NCBI RefSeq assembly: GCF_020149935.1
Contig: NZ_CP083757.1
Span: 3,249,501-3,313,500, forward strand
DNA length: 64,000 nt
Direction of reading: 5' to 3'
From: Marinilongibacter aquaticus
GTDB taxonomy: Bacteria; Bacteroidota; Bacteroidia; Cytophagales; Spirosomataceae
The position numbers were made by a program, and so were the translations under genes. Shown here piece after piece: positions 42,562-51,936 of this stretch (within the stretch, counting starts at the first letter, position 1; each line of letters begins with the position of its first letter). The notes beneath the pieces are model-generated. The model was not told where the DNA came from and searched no databases. It was given only the letters and a program-made list of their open reading frames with translations.

Positions 42562-43142
42562 TTGAAACGATAAATTAAAGAAGCCCGAAAAGGTACATTC
42601 AAGCGGCTTAGCGTACCCAATATCGGAATGGATTCTTCCAGCACTACGCGTTGATCGTCGCTGATGCGGGTGTATCGGTATATTACATTGAAACCGACAC
42701 CGGCCTCAACCAAATAACCGAGATGTTCGCCCATTAGACCTTTGTAGCCAGCAATAGCCCCAAATGTGGAGCGTTCCTGACGCACGTGGCCGTCGTCGAA
42801 TTTGATTTTTCCTTTGAACTGTTGGAAGAACGGAGATACATATAGGCCATCCAAGCCTTCCTTTGGGTTGATGTAATAATTGCCGCGTAATCCGAGTAAA
42901 TAACCGTGCCTTTTCGTGGTTTCCTTTTTTCCGTTTACTTTCACGCCATTCGACCAAGGCTTGAAAGAATAGCCCAAATCGAATTCGAAACCAAACTTAT
43001 TTTTTCCCAATTCCAATCCAAGATCAAGTTGTTTGTTGATCAGCCCGACGGCATTGAGCTTAAGGTGCTGGGCTTGAGCAAAACCAAAAAACAGACAGGC
43101 ACAGAGGGTCAAGGCAAATTTTCGCATATTCAATCTATTCAT
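42558..43142 (-). CDS. Small outer membrane beta-barrel protein, unknown function
   Basis: 194 residues from the ATG at 43142; a second ATG at 43127 gives a cleaner signal peptide (FALTLCACLFFGFAQAQ). The rest alternates in beta-strands (LDLGLELGKNKFGFEFDLGYSF, YLLGLRGNYYINPK, FRASLIYRFN with C-terminal aromatic), so an eight-stranded barrel is likely. No family name is certain. It converges with the Omp85-like gene and overlaps its stop by 4 bases. Confidence 0.7.
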   Translation of the reverse strand: MNRLNMRKFALTLCACLFFGFAQAQHLKLNAVGLINKQLDLGLELGKNKFGFEFDLGYSFKPWSNGVKVNGKKETTKRHGYLLGLRGNYYINPKEGLDGLYVSPFFQQFKGKIKFDDGHVRQERSTFGAIAGYKGLMGEHLGYLVEAGVGFNVIYRYTRISDDQRVVLEESIPILGTLSRLNVPFRASLIYRFN

Positions 43143-43184
43143 GAAAACTAAGTGGTTTGTTTTAGACCCGAATTTACGATTTGG

Positions 43185-43685
43185 TCACTGTATTTCAAGT
43201 GCCGATTTTCGTGTGCGAATGATAGTCGAAACAATTGCGGCGGTAATCGTGCCCATAATGATGGCCCAAATTGTACTTTGTATGGCGTAATTCCTATAAT
43301 TGAAATAGGCCTGGGCTTCTTCTATAGTTTTATAATACCCCGTTTCTACGGCATATGCGATAACATTTGGGAAATATTCGGGCGTAATCCAATAACTTAC
43401 AATGTATTGTGACAAAGGGCTCAAAGCTGCAATGAGTAAGGTCATGATCACACCCGAAAGCAGTCCTTGTTTGAAAGTCATGCGGCCTTTGTATTTTACT
43501 CTTTTCAGTTCTTTCAAAGCCAAGACGTAAATCCAAATGGATGGAATGGCAAAAAGGTTTGTCAGGTACATATGCTTGTCAATGTGTGTGCTGTGAAGGC
43601 CGCTGAGTTTCTCCAAGAGCATCCAAAGCAATAGAGCGGCTATGAAAATCAGAGCCCACTTAATCTCGATTTTGTAGTTTGCCAT
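43185..43685 (-). CDS. DUF4199 family membrane protein
   Basis: 166 residues with four predicted helices. MTFKQGLLSGVIMTLLIAALSPLSQY and the following EYFPNVIAYAV segment match the DUF4199 family, which is widespread in Bacteroidota but of unknown role. It is 2 bases after the SRPBCC gene on the same strand, so probably co-transcribed. Confidence 0.85.
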   Translation of the reverse strand: MANYKIEIKWALIFIAALLLWMLLEKLSGLHSTHIDKHMYLTNLFAIPSIWIYVLALKELKRVKYKGRMTFKQGLLSGVIMTLLIAALSPLSQYIVSYWITPEYFPNVIAYAVETGYYKTIEEAQAYFNYRNYAIQSTIWAIIMGTITAAIVSTIIRTRKSALEIQ

Positions 43686-43687
43686 TG

Positions 43688-44221
43688 TCAGTCCTTTTCC
43701 ATTTCGGCCTTAAGGTTGTCGAGACCTGTTTGTAGGTCACCGCCAATCATGTCTTCGAAATTCATGAAAAACATCATGATGTTCATTGGATAGTTCATGT
43801 GGCCATTGAAGCCCCACTTCACCTCAGTGGTCGAGTCGGCCACGGCTTCGGTACTAAAGTAGGCTTGCTCTGTAGATTCGAAAGGTTCGAGAAAACGCAG
43901 CTCAAAGTCTACGCGTTTGCCGTCTTCAATGCTTTTGATTTCTTGTTCACCCGAACCGGCATTCGTACTGTCGCTATCCCAAGCATATACAAAACCCACG
44001 GTGCCGTCGGTTCCGGTATAGCTTTTTCGCATATGGGGGTCGAGCTGATTCCAAACACTGAATTTGTCTTGGTTTTTTACATATTTTATGTAGTCGAAAA
44101 CCTCGGCTTTGGGCTTGTCGATTACCACCGACTTTTCAACGGAATAGCTCTTTTTTACAAAAAGTGCGGCAATGAGTGGAATAGCAATGAGAATAAGAAC
44201 AATGTAAAGGATCTTTTTCAT
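43688..44221 (-). CDS. SRPBCC/START-like domain protein with membrane anchor
   Basis: 177 residues from the ATG at 44221 (MKKILYIVLILIAIP); an in-frame start at 44389 would put 56 residues of spacer sequence before it. An N-terminal helix anchors the protein. The soluble domain starts with YSVEKSVVIDKPKAEVFDYIKYVKNQDKFSVW, the typical first strand and helix of SRPBCC folds, which bind hydrophobic ligands in a deep cavity. Ligand unknown. Operon with DUF4199. Confidence 0.8.
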   Translation of the reverse strand: MKKILYIVLILIAIPLIAALFVKKSYSVEKSVVIDKPKAEVFDYIKYVKNQDKFSVWNQLDPHMRKSYTGTDGTVGFVYAWDSDSTNAGSGEQEIKSIEDGKRVDFELRFLEPFESTEQAYFSTEAVADSTTEVKWGFNGHMNYPMNIMMFFMNFEDMIGGDLQTGLDNLKAEMEKD

Positions 44222-44390
44222 ACGGGAGCTTATGGTTAATGTGTTGAAAACAAAGAATGTGGTGATGAATATAAATAGTTTTATGGAATTTAGGAAAAAT
44301 AAGTTAATCGAAATGCTTGTCCAGTAGCCTGTTGTGTGAAATTTCATGTTCGCTTTTTTGGGAAGGCAAAAAGGCGGGGCTAAAAACAAG

Positions 44391-44417
44391 AACAGGCTCC
44401 TGATACAGGAACCTGTT
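44391..44417 (-). terminator. Terminator of ilvE
   Basis: On the minus strand, AACAGG-TTCCTG and CAGGA-GCCTGTT form a stem with one mismatch and a 3-base loop. CTTGTTTTTAG follows it. Confidence 0.7.
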
Positions 44418-44441
44418 GCAAATGTCAGAATATATTGTGAT

Positions 44442-45509
44442 TTAAACCTTGTAAACCCAACCGAAGCGGTCTTCGGTTTTTCCTTTTCGGATATCGTTCA
44501 GTGCATTTTTGAGTTTCGATGAAACGGAACTTTCAGTGATTTCAGGAAGCACATAATCGTTTCCTTCAAAGCCCACAGCCGAGAAAGGAGAAACAACCAC
44601 CGCGGTGCCTGCACCGAAAACCTCGCTCACGCTTCCGCTCGCAATGCCATCGATAATGTCTTTTACGTATACATCTTGCTCGCTGACCTCAATGTCCAAG
44701 CTTTTGGCAATTTGCAATAAAGAATCGCGGGTAATGCCTTTCAGGATTGTGGAGCTTGTTTTTGGGGTCAATATTTTGCCGTCTTTCACAAAGAAGACGT
44801 TCATGGTGCCCGATTCTTCAAAACGGCTATGCGTTTTTGCGTCGGTCCAAAGAAGCTGCGTATAGCCTTGCTCTTGAGCCAGCTTGGCAGGATACAAAGA
44901 CGCCGCGTAGTTTCCGGCACATTTGGCATAACCAACACCGCCTTCGGCTGCACGAATGAATTCGGTTTCTACCTTCACTTTTGGAGGCTCGGCATAATAC
45001 TGGCCTGCAGGGCTCATGATGATCATGAAACGGTAATTTAGTGAAGGGCGTACGCCAAGGTAAACATCCGAGGCAAACATAAAGGGTCTCAAGTAAAGTG
45101 AATTGTCGTCGCCATCGGGTACCCAATTGCGGTCCAGGTTGAGCAACTCACGCAAGCCGCCCAAAAAGATTTCTTCGGGTACGGATGGCATGCACATTCT
45201 TTCTGCCGAGATGTTGAAACGCTTGAAATTTTCTTCAGGTCGGAACATGACCACGTCGCCATCTACATTTTTGAACGCTTTCATGCCTTCGAAAATGGAT
45301 TGCCCATAATGTAATGAAGCAATGGCCGGATCGTAGGCAATAGAACCGTATGGCAGGATTTCAGGGGTTTGCCATTCACCATTGACACAATCGGCCACCA
45401 GCATATGGTCTGTAAATAACGTTCCAAATACAATTTTGTCGGGATCCAATTGGCCGACTCTGCTTTCTTTTACCGGACTGATTTTAAATGCCGGGGCCTC
45501 TGTTATCAT
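44442..45509 (-). CDS. ilvE: Branched-chain amino acid aminotransferase
   Basis: 355 residues, class IV PLP transaminase of the long (BCAT1-like) type. The reaction interconverts Leu/Ile/Val and their keto acids. Family marks: YGQSIFEGMKAFKN, LYLRPFMFASDVYLGV, GGVGYAKCAGNYAASLYPAKLAQEQG with the PLP-linking Lys in AKCAGNY, and GTAVVVSPFSAVGFEG. FEESGTMNVFFV is the usual Glu-containing strand. Monocistronic with its own terminator. Confidence 0.95.
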   Translation of the reverse strand: MITEAPAFKISPVKESRVGQLDPDKIVFGTLFTDHMLVADCVNGEWQTPEILPYGSIAYDPAIASLHYGQSIFEGMKAFKNVDGDVVMFRPEENFKRFNISAERMCMPSVPEEIFLGGLRELLNLDRNWVPDGDDNSLYLRPFMFASDVYLGVRPSLNYRFMIIMSPAGQYYAEPPKVKVETEFIRAAEGGVGYAKCAGNYAASLYPAKLAQEQGYTQLLWTDAKTHSRFEESGTMNVFFVKDGKILTPKTSSTILKGITRDSLLQIAKSLDIEVSEQDVYVKDIIDGIASGSVSEVFGAGTAVVVSPFSAVGFEGNDYVLPEITESSVSSKLKNALNDIRKGKTEDRFGWVYKV

Positions 45510-45699
45510 AATTGAAAAAATTTAATGAGCCCAAAGAGCGAAGGCCTCTGAGCTCAGGTGTTAATTACAATGCAATTTTTATGAATAAAAGGCAGATTGT
45601 CAAGTTTTTCGAGAAAATACTTGTCAAGACAACTAAAATATGATTTTACGGTCTCGCCCATGAGAGCCATTTTGATTTCAAGTCCGATATGGTTTTGCT

Positions 45700-47169
45700 T
45701 TATTGCCCGGGCATTTTGCTTAGCCACATTTCGTATTTGTCGCGTACGGCCACATCCGAAAAATTGACTTTTGTCTTCAGCAACTCCGCTTCGGTGCCAG
45801 GTTTCACTTTTGCGTTTTTCAGTGCAGCCGCTACGGTATCTTCACCTAAGATCATTTCAAGGGCTTTGTTCAGCAGTGTTTCGCTGGGGTCGCCAAAATC
45901 TTGGTATGGCAATACATTGTCGTTTACTTCAGTATCTGGAGCAAAGCCTTCGGTTGTGCCATAATCCGATTGACCAAGGGCGTTTTCTGATTTCAGTACG
46001 ATAGGCTGCATACCCCAATCCCAGCGTTTTTGGTCATCTGCAATAGTGATCGAGCCTACATTTTTTCCATAAGTGTGGGTGCCCACAAGGTACACATCCA
46101 TGTACGGTTTTAGGTTGTTGATGAGCAGTTCACTTGCAGAAGCTGTGCCATTGCTGACCAGAAAATAGACTCGGCTCAGTGTACCCGGATTGTTCAAAGA
46201 GCCCAGATCGTCTCTTTTTGTCACGAAATAGGTGTTCAGGGCATCTGTCCCGTATTTATCGGTGATGGCCTTGGTTTGTTCCGTATTCCAGGCCTGATGC
46301 GTCATGAGTTTCCCTTTGTTGCCTTCGGGGTTTTGCACAATCAAAGAACTGAGTAATTCGGACGAACTGATATAGCCTCCGTGGTTGAATCGTAAATCCA
46401 CCACAAGTTCATCTATTCCAGCTTGTTTGAAATCGGCGAACATGTTGTTCAATTCGTCGTCATAAGTGGTCAAGAATTGCGTATAGACGAAATAGCCTAT
46501 TTTTTTTCCGCCCATTTCGATCACGGTATAATACTGAATAGGGTCGGCAGTGGTTTGGGCTTTGCTTACTGTTTTGGTGGTATTGCTGTTGGTCAGGTTG
46601 CCCACTTTATCGTACGTACCCAGTGTAAGGGTGATACTTTCGGGATCGAGCACGCTCGTATAGTTGTCGAGTGTAATGTTCTGTCCGTCGATCTGGCTAA
46701 TGATGTCGCCACGCTTGAGCCCGGCTTGGTCTGCAGGGCTACCTTTCAACACATAGGTGACCGCGAAAAGCAGTTTGCCGCTCGACTGGCTATCGGCGTA
46801 GAAAGCACTAAAGTTCAGTCCGAATGTGCTGGTAATTCCATTCAAGGAATTGGTGAGTTCGGTTGCACTTTCTTGAATCCATGAGAAGCGATCCACCACA
46901 TCCTTTTGGTAGAGAATAGAGTCAAAGTAGTCGGAAGGTCCGGCGGTCAAGTCGGTGTTGGCGAGAGCGGGCATCTGATCTTCCCATAAATAATAATGGC
47001 TCATTTCGTCGTAAATCCAGTTGTTGATGTCCGAATTTTCCGTTTGCGTATTTCCATTTGTACCGGGATCGGTCTTCGAGGAGTCGTCTGGCTCTACATT
47101 GCTGTCTTTGCAGGCGGTCAACAGGCCGAAAACAAAGAGCAGGGTGAAAAGGGTTTTGCTTGTTTTCAT
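45700..47169 (-). CDS. S41 family (CtpA-like) serine protease lipoprotein
   Basis: 489 residues. Lipobox LLTAC (Cys20). A linker rich in Asn/Thr/Asp is followed by a short N-terminal helical domain (YLWEDQMPALANTDL). A PDZ domain (VLKGSPADQAGLKRGDIISQIDGQNI) and the S41 peptidase fold follow. The catalytic Ser is in SNGTASASELLINNL and the Lys in GTHTYGKNVGSI. VDLRFNHGGYISSSELL is the family's conserved strand. It would process or remove secreted proteins at the cell envelope. Its 267-base upstream spacer also carries the nqr promoter. Confidence 0.9.
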   Translation of the reverse strand: MKTSKTLFTLLFVFGLLTACKDSNVEPDDSSKTDPGTNGNTQTENSDINNWIYDEMSHYYLWEDQMPALANTDLTAGPSDYFDSILYQKDVVDRFSWIQESATELTNSLNGITSTFGLNFSAFYADSQSSGKLLFAVTYVLKGSPADQAGLKRGDIISQIDGQNITLDNYTSVLDPESITLTLGTYDKVGNLTNSNTTKTVSKAQTTADPIQYYTVIEMGGKKIGYFVYTQFLTTYDDELNNMFADFKQAGIDELVVDLRFNHGGYISSSELLSSLIVQNPEGNKGKLMTHQAWNTEQTKAITDKYGTDALNTYFVTKRDDLGSLNNPGTLSRVYFLVSNGTASASELLINNLKPYMDVYLVGTHTYGKNVGSITIADDQKRWDWGMQPIVLKSENALGQSDYGTTEGFAPDTEVNDNVLPYQDFGDPSETLLNKALEMILGEDTVAAALKNAKVKPGTEAELLKTKVNFSDVAVRDKYEMWLSKMPGQ

Positions 47170-47360
47170 TTTGTACGAGATTTTACTACAAATAAAAACG
47201 GATTAGGCCGCTGTTTAGATGCCTGAACGCTTTGAAATTTCCACAATTTAACAGGATTGCACACAAAAAAGAAGAGAATTTGATTCAAAGCCTTGAAAGT
47301 CAGATTTCTAGTTCCAATTACATACAAAAGCCTATTTTATCGATAAGACAGGCTAGAATT

Positions 47361-47389
47361 TTGGTATTTCGAGAAAAAATATAACTTTG
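47361..47389 (+). promoter_or_regulatory. Promoter of the nqr operon
   Basis: TTG (-33, 47361-47363), 18 bases, TAACTTTG (-7, 47382-47389), 47 bases before nqrA. A strong match to the Bacteroidota consensus. Confidence 0.65.
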
Positions 47390-47436
47390 TAAAGTCGCGA
47401 ACTTGAAACCTAGAACCTTATCAAAATTGGATTTTT

Positions 47437-48756
47437 ATGTCGAGAACAGTGCTCCTGAAAAAAGGCTACGACATTAAGCTAATTGGCGAAGCCGCAAAGG
47501 AAATTCAGGAAGTCCCATATACTGAGGTATTTGCCGTTAAACCAACAGATTATTTGAACCTTGTGCCCAAGCTCACCGTAAAAGTGGGCGATGAGGTGCT
47601 TGTGGGTGATTGCCTTTTCCACGATAAAAAGAATGAAGAAATACGATTCCCGTCTCCTGTAAGTGGCGAAGTGGTCGAGATTGTGCGGGGAGCAAAACGG
47701 AAAGTCCTCGAGGTGCGGATACTCGCGGACAAGGATCAGCGTGAAGCCCAAACTGTACTGCCCGAGAATCTGAATCGAGAGGAGGTGATTGCCACCATGC
47801 TGAAGGGCAATATGTGGTCGCTTATTCGGCAAAGACCCTTCAATACCGTTGCGAAACCTGAAGATAAGCCGAAGGCCGTTTTTATTTCGACCTTCGATTC
47901 GGCTCCTTTGGCTCCCAATTTGTCGTTTGTGATACAGCAAGATTCGGAAGCTTTTCAGAAGGGTTTGGAAATTGTCAATATTCTTGCCGATGGGGCCTTG
48001 CATATCGGGCTTGCGGCAGATTCAAATTTGAATTTTAGTGTGGGGGAAAGCACCGTGTACAAAGGGCCTCATCCCGCAGGAAATGTCGGCGTGCAGATTC
48101 ATCATACAAAAGCCCTGAAACCACGCGAAAAGGTTTGGTATATCGATGTGCAAGATGTGATCTTGCTGGGCCGTTTTTTTCAAACCGGCACATACGTACC
48201 TACGCGTCTCGTGGCCCTTACGGGTTCAGAGGCCGTCAATCCGAGCTACTTGAAAATGCGTATCGGGCAATCGCTCGAATCTGTTTGGGGCGATCAAGAC
48301 GGCGTGCGACTGATTCAAGGCAATGTGCTTACAGGTTCGCGATCCCAAAAGGAAGATTTTCTTTCGTTTTACACCGCTCAATTGAGCATGATTCCGGAAG
48401 GGCACGAATCTGAATTTTTGGGTTGGTTACTGCCTTCAAGTAAAAAATTGAGTGTCTCGCGTACTTTTTTCTCTTGGCTGATGCCCAACAAAAAATATGC
48501 ACTGAATACCAATTTGCATGGGGAAGAAAGGGCTTTCGTGATGTCTGGGCAGTACGAGAAGGTGTTGCCCATGAATATCATGCCCGTACAATTGTTGAAA
48601 GCCATTCTTGCCAAAGATGTCGAAAAAATGGAAGCCTTGGGTGTGCATGAATTGGCCGAAGAAGATCTGGCTCTCTGCGAATTTGTCTGTACTTCGAAAA
48701 TAGAGGTGCAAAGAATTTTGAGGGAAGGGCTTGAAATATTACAAGAAGAAGGATAA
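47437..48756 (+). CDS. nqrA: Na+-translocating NADH:quinone reductase subunit A
   Basis: 439 residues, cytosolic. NqrA is the subunit that binds ubiquinone- or menaquinone-type inhibitors and docks on NqrB. Family marks: KKGYDIKLIGEA at the start, FPSPVSGEVVEIVRGAKRKVLEVRI, VVVT-type central fold with TFDSAPLAPNLSFV and the C-terminal LLPSSKKLSVSRTFFSWL. It heads the nqrABCDEF operon. The complex pumps Na+ as it passes electrons from NADH to quinone. Confidence 0.95.
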   Translation: MSRTVLLKKGYDIKLIGEAAKEIQEVPYTEVFAVKPTDYLNLVPKLTVKVGDEVLVGDCLFHDKKNEEIRFPSPVSGEVVEIVRGAKRKVLEVRILADKDQREAQTVLPENLNREEVIATMLKGNMWSLIRQRPFNTVAKPEDKPKAVFISTFDSAPLAPNLSFVIQQDSEAFQKGLEIVNILADGALHIGLAADSNLNFSVGESTVYKGPHPAGNVGVQIHHTKALKPREKVWYIDVQDVILLGRFFQTGTYVPTRLVALTGSEAVNPSYLKMRIGQSLESVWGDQDGVRLIQGNVLTGSRSQKEDFLSFYTAQLSMIPEGHESEFLGWLLPSSKKLSVSRTFFSWLMPNKKYALNTNLHGEERAFVMSGQYEKVLPMNIMPVQLLKAILAKDVEKMEALGVHELAEEDLALCEFVCTSKIEVQRILREGLEILQEEG

Positions 48757-48775
48757 TTAAAATAAAGCTGAATAC

Positions 48776-49933
48776 GTGAAATTCCTGCAAAAAACTATCA
48801 ACAACCTAAAGCCTAATTTTGAAAAGGGCGGCAAGTTTGAAAAATGGCATCCTGCCTTTGAGGCGTTCGAAACCCTGCTTTTTGTGCCCGGAGAAACGAC
48901 AAAAAACGGCGTGCACATTCGGGATGCGATGGACCTGAAACGTACAATGATCACGGTGATTATTGCCTTGGTGCCTTGTTTGCTTTTCGGGATGTGGAAC
49001 GTGGGCTTCCAACACTATAAGGCTTTCGGGATGACGTCGACGCTCTTGGAGAATTTTACGTTCGGAGCCATCAAAGTGTTGCCTATTGTAGTGGTTTCCT
49101 ATGCTGCAGGCTTGGGTGTAGAGTTTATTTTCTCGGTGATCAAAGGACACCCCATTAGCGAAGGTTATTTGGTTACGGGTTTGTTGATTCCTTTGACACT
49201 TCCGGTTACGGTGCCTTTGTGGATGGTGGCTCTTGGTGCGGTATTTTGTACACTATTGGGCAAGGAAATTTTTGGAGGTACGGGTTTTAACTTCATGAAT
49301 CCGGCTTTGCTGGCTCGGGCTTTTTTGTTTTTTGCGTATCCCGCGTACATGTCTGGAGAGGTTTGGGTGGATATGAGTCCAGAGCAAGGGCATGCTGTGG
49401 TCGATGCTTTTTCTGGGGCAACGAATTTGGTGGCTTTCGATAGCAACTTTCATCATATACAGGCTGTTTCCGATTTGTTTTGGGGCTTTGAGCAGGGCTC
49501 CATCGGAGAAACTTCGGTCTTTGCTTGTTTGTTGGGAGCATTTTTGTTGATTGTCTCTGGAGTAGGAAGTTGGCGAATAATCGTCTCGGTTTTTGCAGGG
49601 GCTTATCTCATGGGCCTTTTGATGAACGTATTGGCTCCGGCAGACAATTTGAATCATGCAATGCATATGCCGGCATTGAATCACCTACTCATCGGTGGTT
49701 TTGCTTTTGGGGCTATTTTTATGGCCACAGATCCTGTTACGGCAGCCCATACCCAAAAAGGGAAAATCATCTACGGTTTGCTCATCGGCTCTTTTACTGT
49801 GCTTTTGCGGGTGTTTAACCCGGCTTATCCCGAGGGCATGATGCTCAGTATTTTATTGTTCAATGTGTTTGCCCCGCTGATAGATCATGTGGTGGTAGAG
49901 CAACACATAAAATCCAGAATGAAACATGCATAA
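48776..49933 (+). CDS. nqrB: Na+-translocating NADH:quinone reductase subunit B
   Basis: 385 residues from a GTG start (MKFLQKTINN). About ten membrane helices. The covalent FMN site is Thr216 in DAFSGATNLVAF, the DxxSGAT motif recognised by the flavin transferase ApbE; the phosphoester-linked FMN is part of the electron path. FGGTGFNFMNPALLARAFLFF and HPISEGYLVTGLLIPLTLP are further family marks. Spacing from nqrA is 19 bases; overlap with nqrC 8 bases. Confidence 0.97.
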   Translation: MKFLQKTINNLKPNFEKGGKFEKWHPAFEAFETLLFVPGETTKNGVHIRDAMDLKRTMITVIIALVPCLLFGMWNVGFQHYKAFGMTSTLLENFTFGAIKVLPIVVVSYAAGLGVEFIFSVIKGHPISEGYLVTGLLIPLTLPVTVPLWMVALGAVFCTLLGKEIFGGTGFNFMNPALLARAFLFFAYPAYMSGEVWVDMSPEQGHAVVDAFSGATNLVAFDSNFHHIQAVSDLFWGFEQGSIGETSVFACLLGAFLLIVSGVGSWRIIVSVFAGAYLMGLLMNVLAPADNLNHAMHMPALNHLLIGGFAFGAIFMATDPVTAAHTQKGKIIYGLLIGSFTVLLRVFNPAYPEGMMLSILLFNVFAPLIDHVVVEQHIKSRMKHA

Positions 49934-50633
49934 CAACAGATATACTTTCCTGTATGCAATTGCCATTTCGGTGGTGACGGCTGTGATTTTGGCCCTTACT
50001 TCCGAAGGTTTACGCCCGCGACAAGAAGCCAATGTGGCCTTGGACAACAAAAAGAACATTTTGAAATCGGTCTTGTTCGATTCCGAATCGCGACAAGAGG
50101 TCGAGTCGAAATACAATAGCGACGTAAAAGAATTGGTACTGAACAGTAAAGGCGAAGTGTTGGAGGGCATAAAGCCCAGTACATTGAATTTGAAACGGGA
50201 AGTAAACAAGCCTGTCGACGAAAGGAAAATGCCGCTGTATGAATACACGGGCGAAAATGGCCAAAAAGCCTATGTGATACCCGTGTATGGTGTGGGGCTT
50301 TGGGGGCCAATTTGGGGGTTCATTTCACTTCAAGATGATTTCAATACGGTGAAAGGAGCATTTTTTGATCACAAAGGCGAAACGCCTGGGTTAGGTGCAG
50401 AAATCGCGGAAGCACCTTTTCAACGGCAATTTCAAGGGAAGAAAATTTTAGACGAAAATGGGGGTTTCATTTCCATAAACGTTTTGAAAACCACGATGAA
50501 GTCGGATGTACCTCAAGCGAGTAGAGTAGATGCCATCTCTGGCGGAACGATTACCTCAACAGGGGTGGACAATATGATAAAGAACTGTATGGAACCGTAC
50601 CTTCTATACTTCGAAAAATTAAAAACGAATTGA
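49926..50633 (+). CDS. nqrC: Na+-translocating NADH:quinone reductase subunit C
   Basis: 235 residues. N-terminal membrane helix (about 7-25), then a periplasmic FMN domain. VYGVGLWGPIWGFISL and GETPGLGAEI are typical. The covalent FMN site is Thr208 in DAISGGTITSTGV. The motif has Gly in place of the usual Ala (SGGT instead of SGAT). The start overlaps nqrB by 8 bases; nqrD follows after 1 base. Confidence 0.95.
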   Translation: MHNNRYTFLYAIAISVVTAVILALTSEGLRPRQEANVALDNKKNILKSVLFDSESRQEVESKYNSDVKELVLNSKGEVLEGIKPSTLNLKREVNKPVDERKMPLYEYTGENGQKAYVIPVYGVGLWGPIWGFISLQDDFNTVKGAFFDHKGETPGLGAEIAEAPFQRQFQGKKILDENGGFISINVLKTTMKSDVPQASRVDAISGGTITSTGVDNMIKNCMEPYLLYFEKLKTN

Positions 50634-50634
50634 T

Positions 50635-51297
50635 ATGGCAGAAGCAGCAGTAAAAGAGAAAAAGGAGCCTCTATTCTCCAAAAAGAACCTCAAGGTAGTT
50701 CGGGATCCTTTGGACGACAACAATCCGGTGACCGTGCAGGTTTTGGGTATTTGCTCAGCTTTGGCGGTGACTGTACAGATGAAACCCGCTCTGATTATGG
50801 CTATCGGGGTGACTTTCGTTACCGCATTTTCGAATTTGATCGTGAGCCTTTTGCGAAAGACCATCCCGACACGGGTGCGGATAATCGTGCAACTTATCGT
50901 GGTGGCAACTTTGGTGACCATTGTCGACCAAGTTTTGAAGGCCTATATGTTTGATGTGAGCAAGAAACTTTCGGTTTTTGTGGGGCTCATCATAACCAAT
51001 TGCATTGTCATGGGCCGTTTGGAAGCCTTTGCCCTTGGCCAGAAACCTTGGCCGGCTTTTCTAGATGGCGTGGGAAATGGACTCGGATACGGCATCATTT
51101 TGGTTGCTGTTGCCTTTTTTCGCGAATTGCTGGGAGCTGGCAGTGTGCTGGGGCTCAGGATTTTACCGCAATGGGTGTATGACCACGGTTATGTGAACAA
51201 CGGTTTAATGGTTTTACCACCAGCAGCACTTTTCCTTATCGGGATTTACATTTGGTGGCAGCGTAGCCGTAATGAAAAACTGATCAATGTGTCGTAA
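50635..51297 (+). CDS. nqrD: Na+-translocating NADH:quinone reductase subunit D
   Basis: 220 residues, six membrane helices. NPVTVQVLGICSALAVTVQMKPALIM carries the Cys that helps bind the intramembrane iron, and VFVGLIITNCIVMGRLEAFAL is the matching second half with Cys. It pairs with NqrE. A short charged N-terminus precedes the first helix. Confidence 0.95.
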   Translation: MAEAAVKEKKEPLFSKKNLKVVRDPLDDNNPVTVQVLGICSALAVTVQMKPALIMAIGVTFVTAFSNLIVSLLRKTIPTRVRIIVQLIVVATLVTIVDQVLKAYMFDVSKKLSVFVGLIITNCIVMGRLEAFALGQKPWPAFLDGVGNGLGYGIILVAVAFFRELLGAGSVLGLRILPQWVYDHGYVNNGLMVLPPAALFLIGIYIWWQRSRNEKLINVS

Positions 51298-51309
51298 AAG
51301 TAAAGGAAA

Positions 51310-51924
51310 ATGGAACATTTATTAAGTCTTTTTGTCCGTTCGATATTCGTCGACAATGCCATCTTCGCCTTCTTTTTGGGCATGTGTTCTTTTTTGGCGG
51401 TGTCCAAAAAAATCAAAACCGCTTTTGGTCTGGGTTTGGCTGTGATCTTCGTCATGGTTTTGACCACTCCGTTGAATTACGCTATCCTGAATTATTTGCT
51501 TAAAGATGGAGCCTTGGCATGGATAAGCCCTTCTTTGGCAGATGTTGATCTGACATTCCTGGCCTTTATCTTGTTTATATCCACCATCGCAGGGGCCGTA
51601 CAGTTGGTGGAAATGATAGTGGAAAAATTTGCTCCGGCACTCTACAGTGCTTTGGGTATTTTCTTGCCTTTGATCACTGTAAATTGCTCCATTTTGGGAG
51701 CCTCGCTTTTTATGCAAGAACGCGAATACAATTTTTCCGAAACTTTTGTTTTTTCCATAGGCACGGGCATCGGTTTCTTTTTGGCCATTGTCTTGTTGGC
51801 GGCCATTCGCGAACGCCTACAATATTCGAAAGTGCCGCCTGCACTTCAAGGCTTAGGTATCGCTATGATTGTAACGGGTTTGATGGCCATAGCTTTTCTC
51901 AGTTTTTCAGGTATTAAATTGTAA
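51310..51924 (+). CDS. nqrE: Na+-translocating NADH:quinone reductase subunit E
   Basis: 204 residues, six helices, paralogous to NqrD and inverted relative to it in the membrane. [22 protein letters not shown] and [20 protein letters not shown] contain the two Cys that, with those of NqrD, bind an iron centre. [17 protein letters not shown] is the conserved start. Confidence 0.95.
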   Translation: MEHLLSLFVRSIFVDNAIFAFFLGMCSFLAVSKKIKTAFGLGLAVIFVMVLTTPLNYAILNYLLKDGALAWISPSLADVDLTFLAFILFISTIAGAVQLVEMIVEKFAPALYSALGIFLPLITVNCSILGASLFMQEREYNFSETFVFSIGTGIGFFLAIVLLAAIRERLQYSKVPPALQGLGIAMIVTGLMAIAFLSFSGIKL

Positions 51925-51936
51925 AAGAACATTCTT

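Noticed and set aside
45510-45699. Possible gene between ilvE and the S41 protease
   Set aside because: No open frame with coding character or RNA fold is visible.
47170-47360. Possible tRNA or small RNA upstream of nqrA
   Set aside because: No cloverleaf or terminator can be traced; only the nqr promoter is supported.
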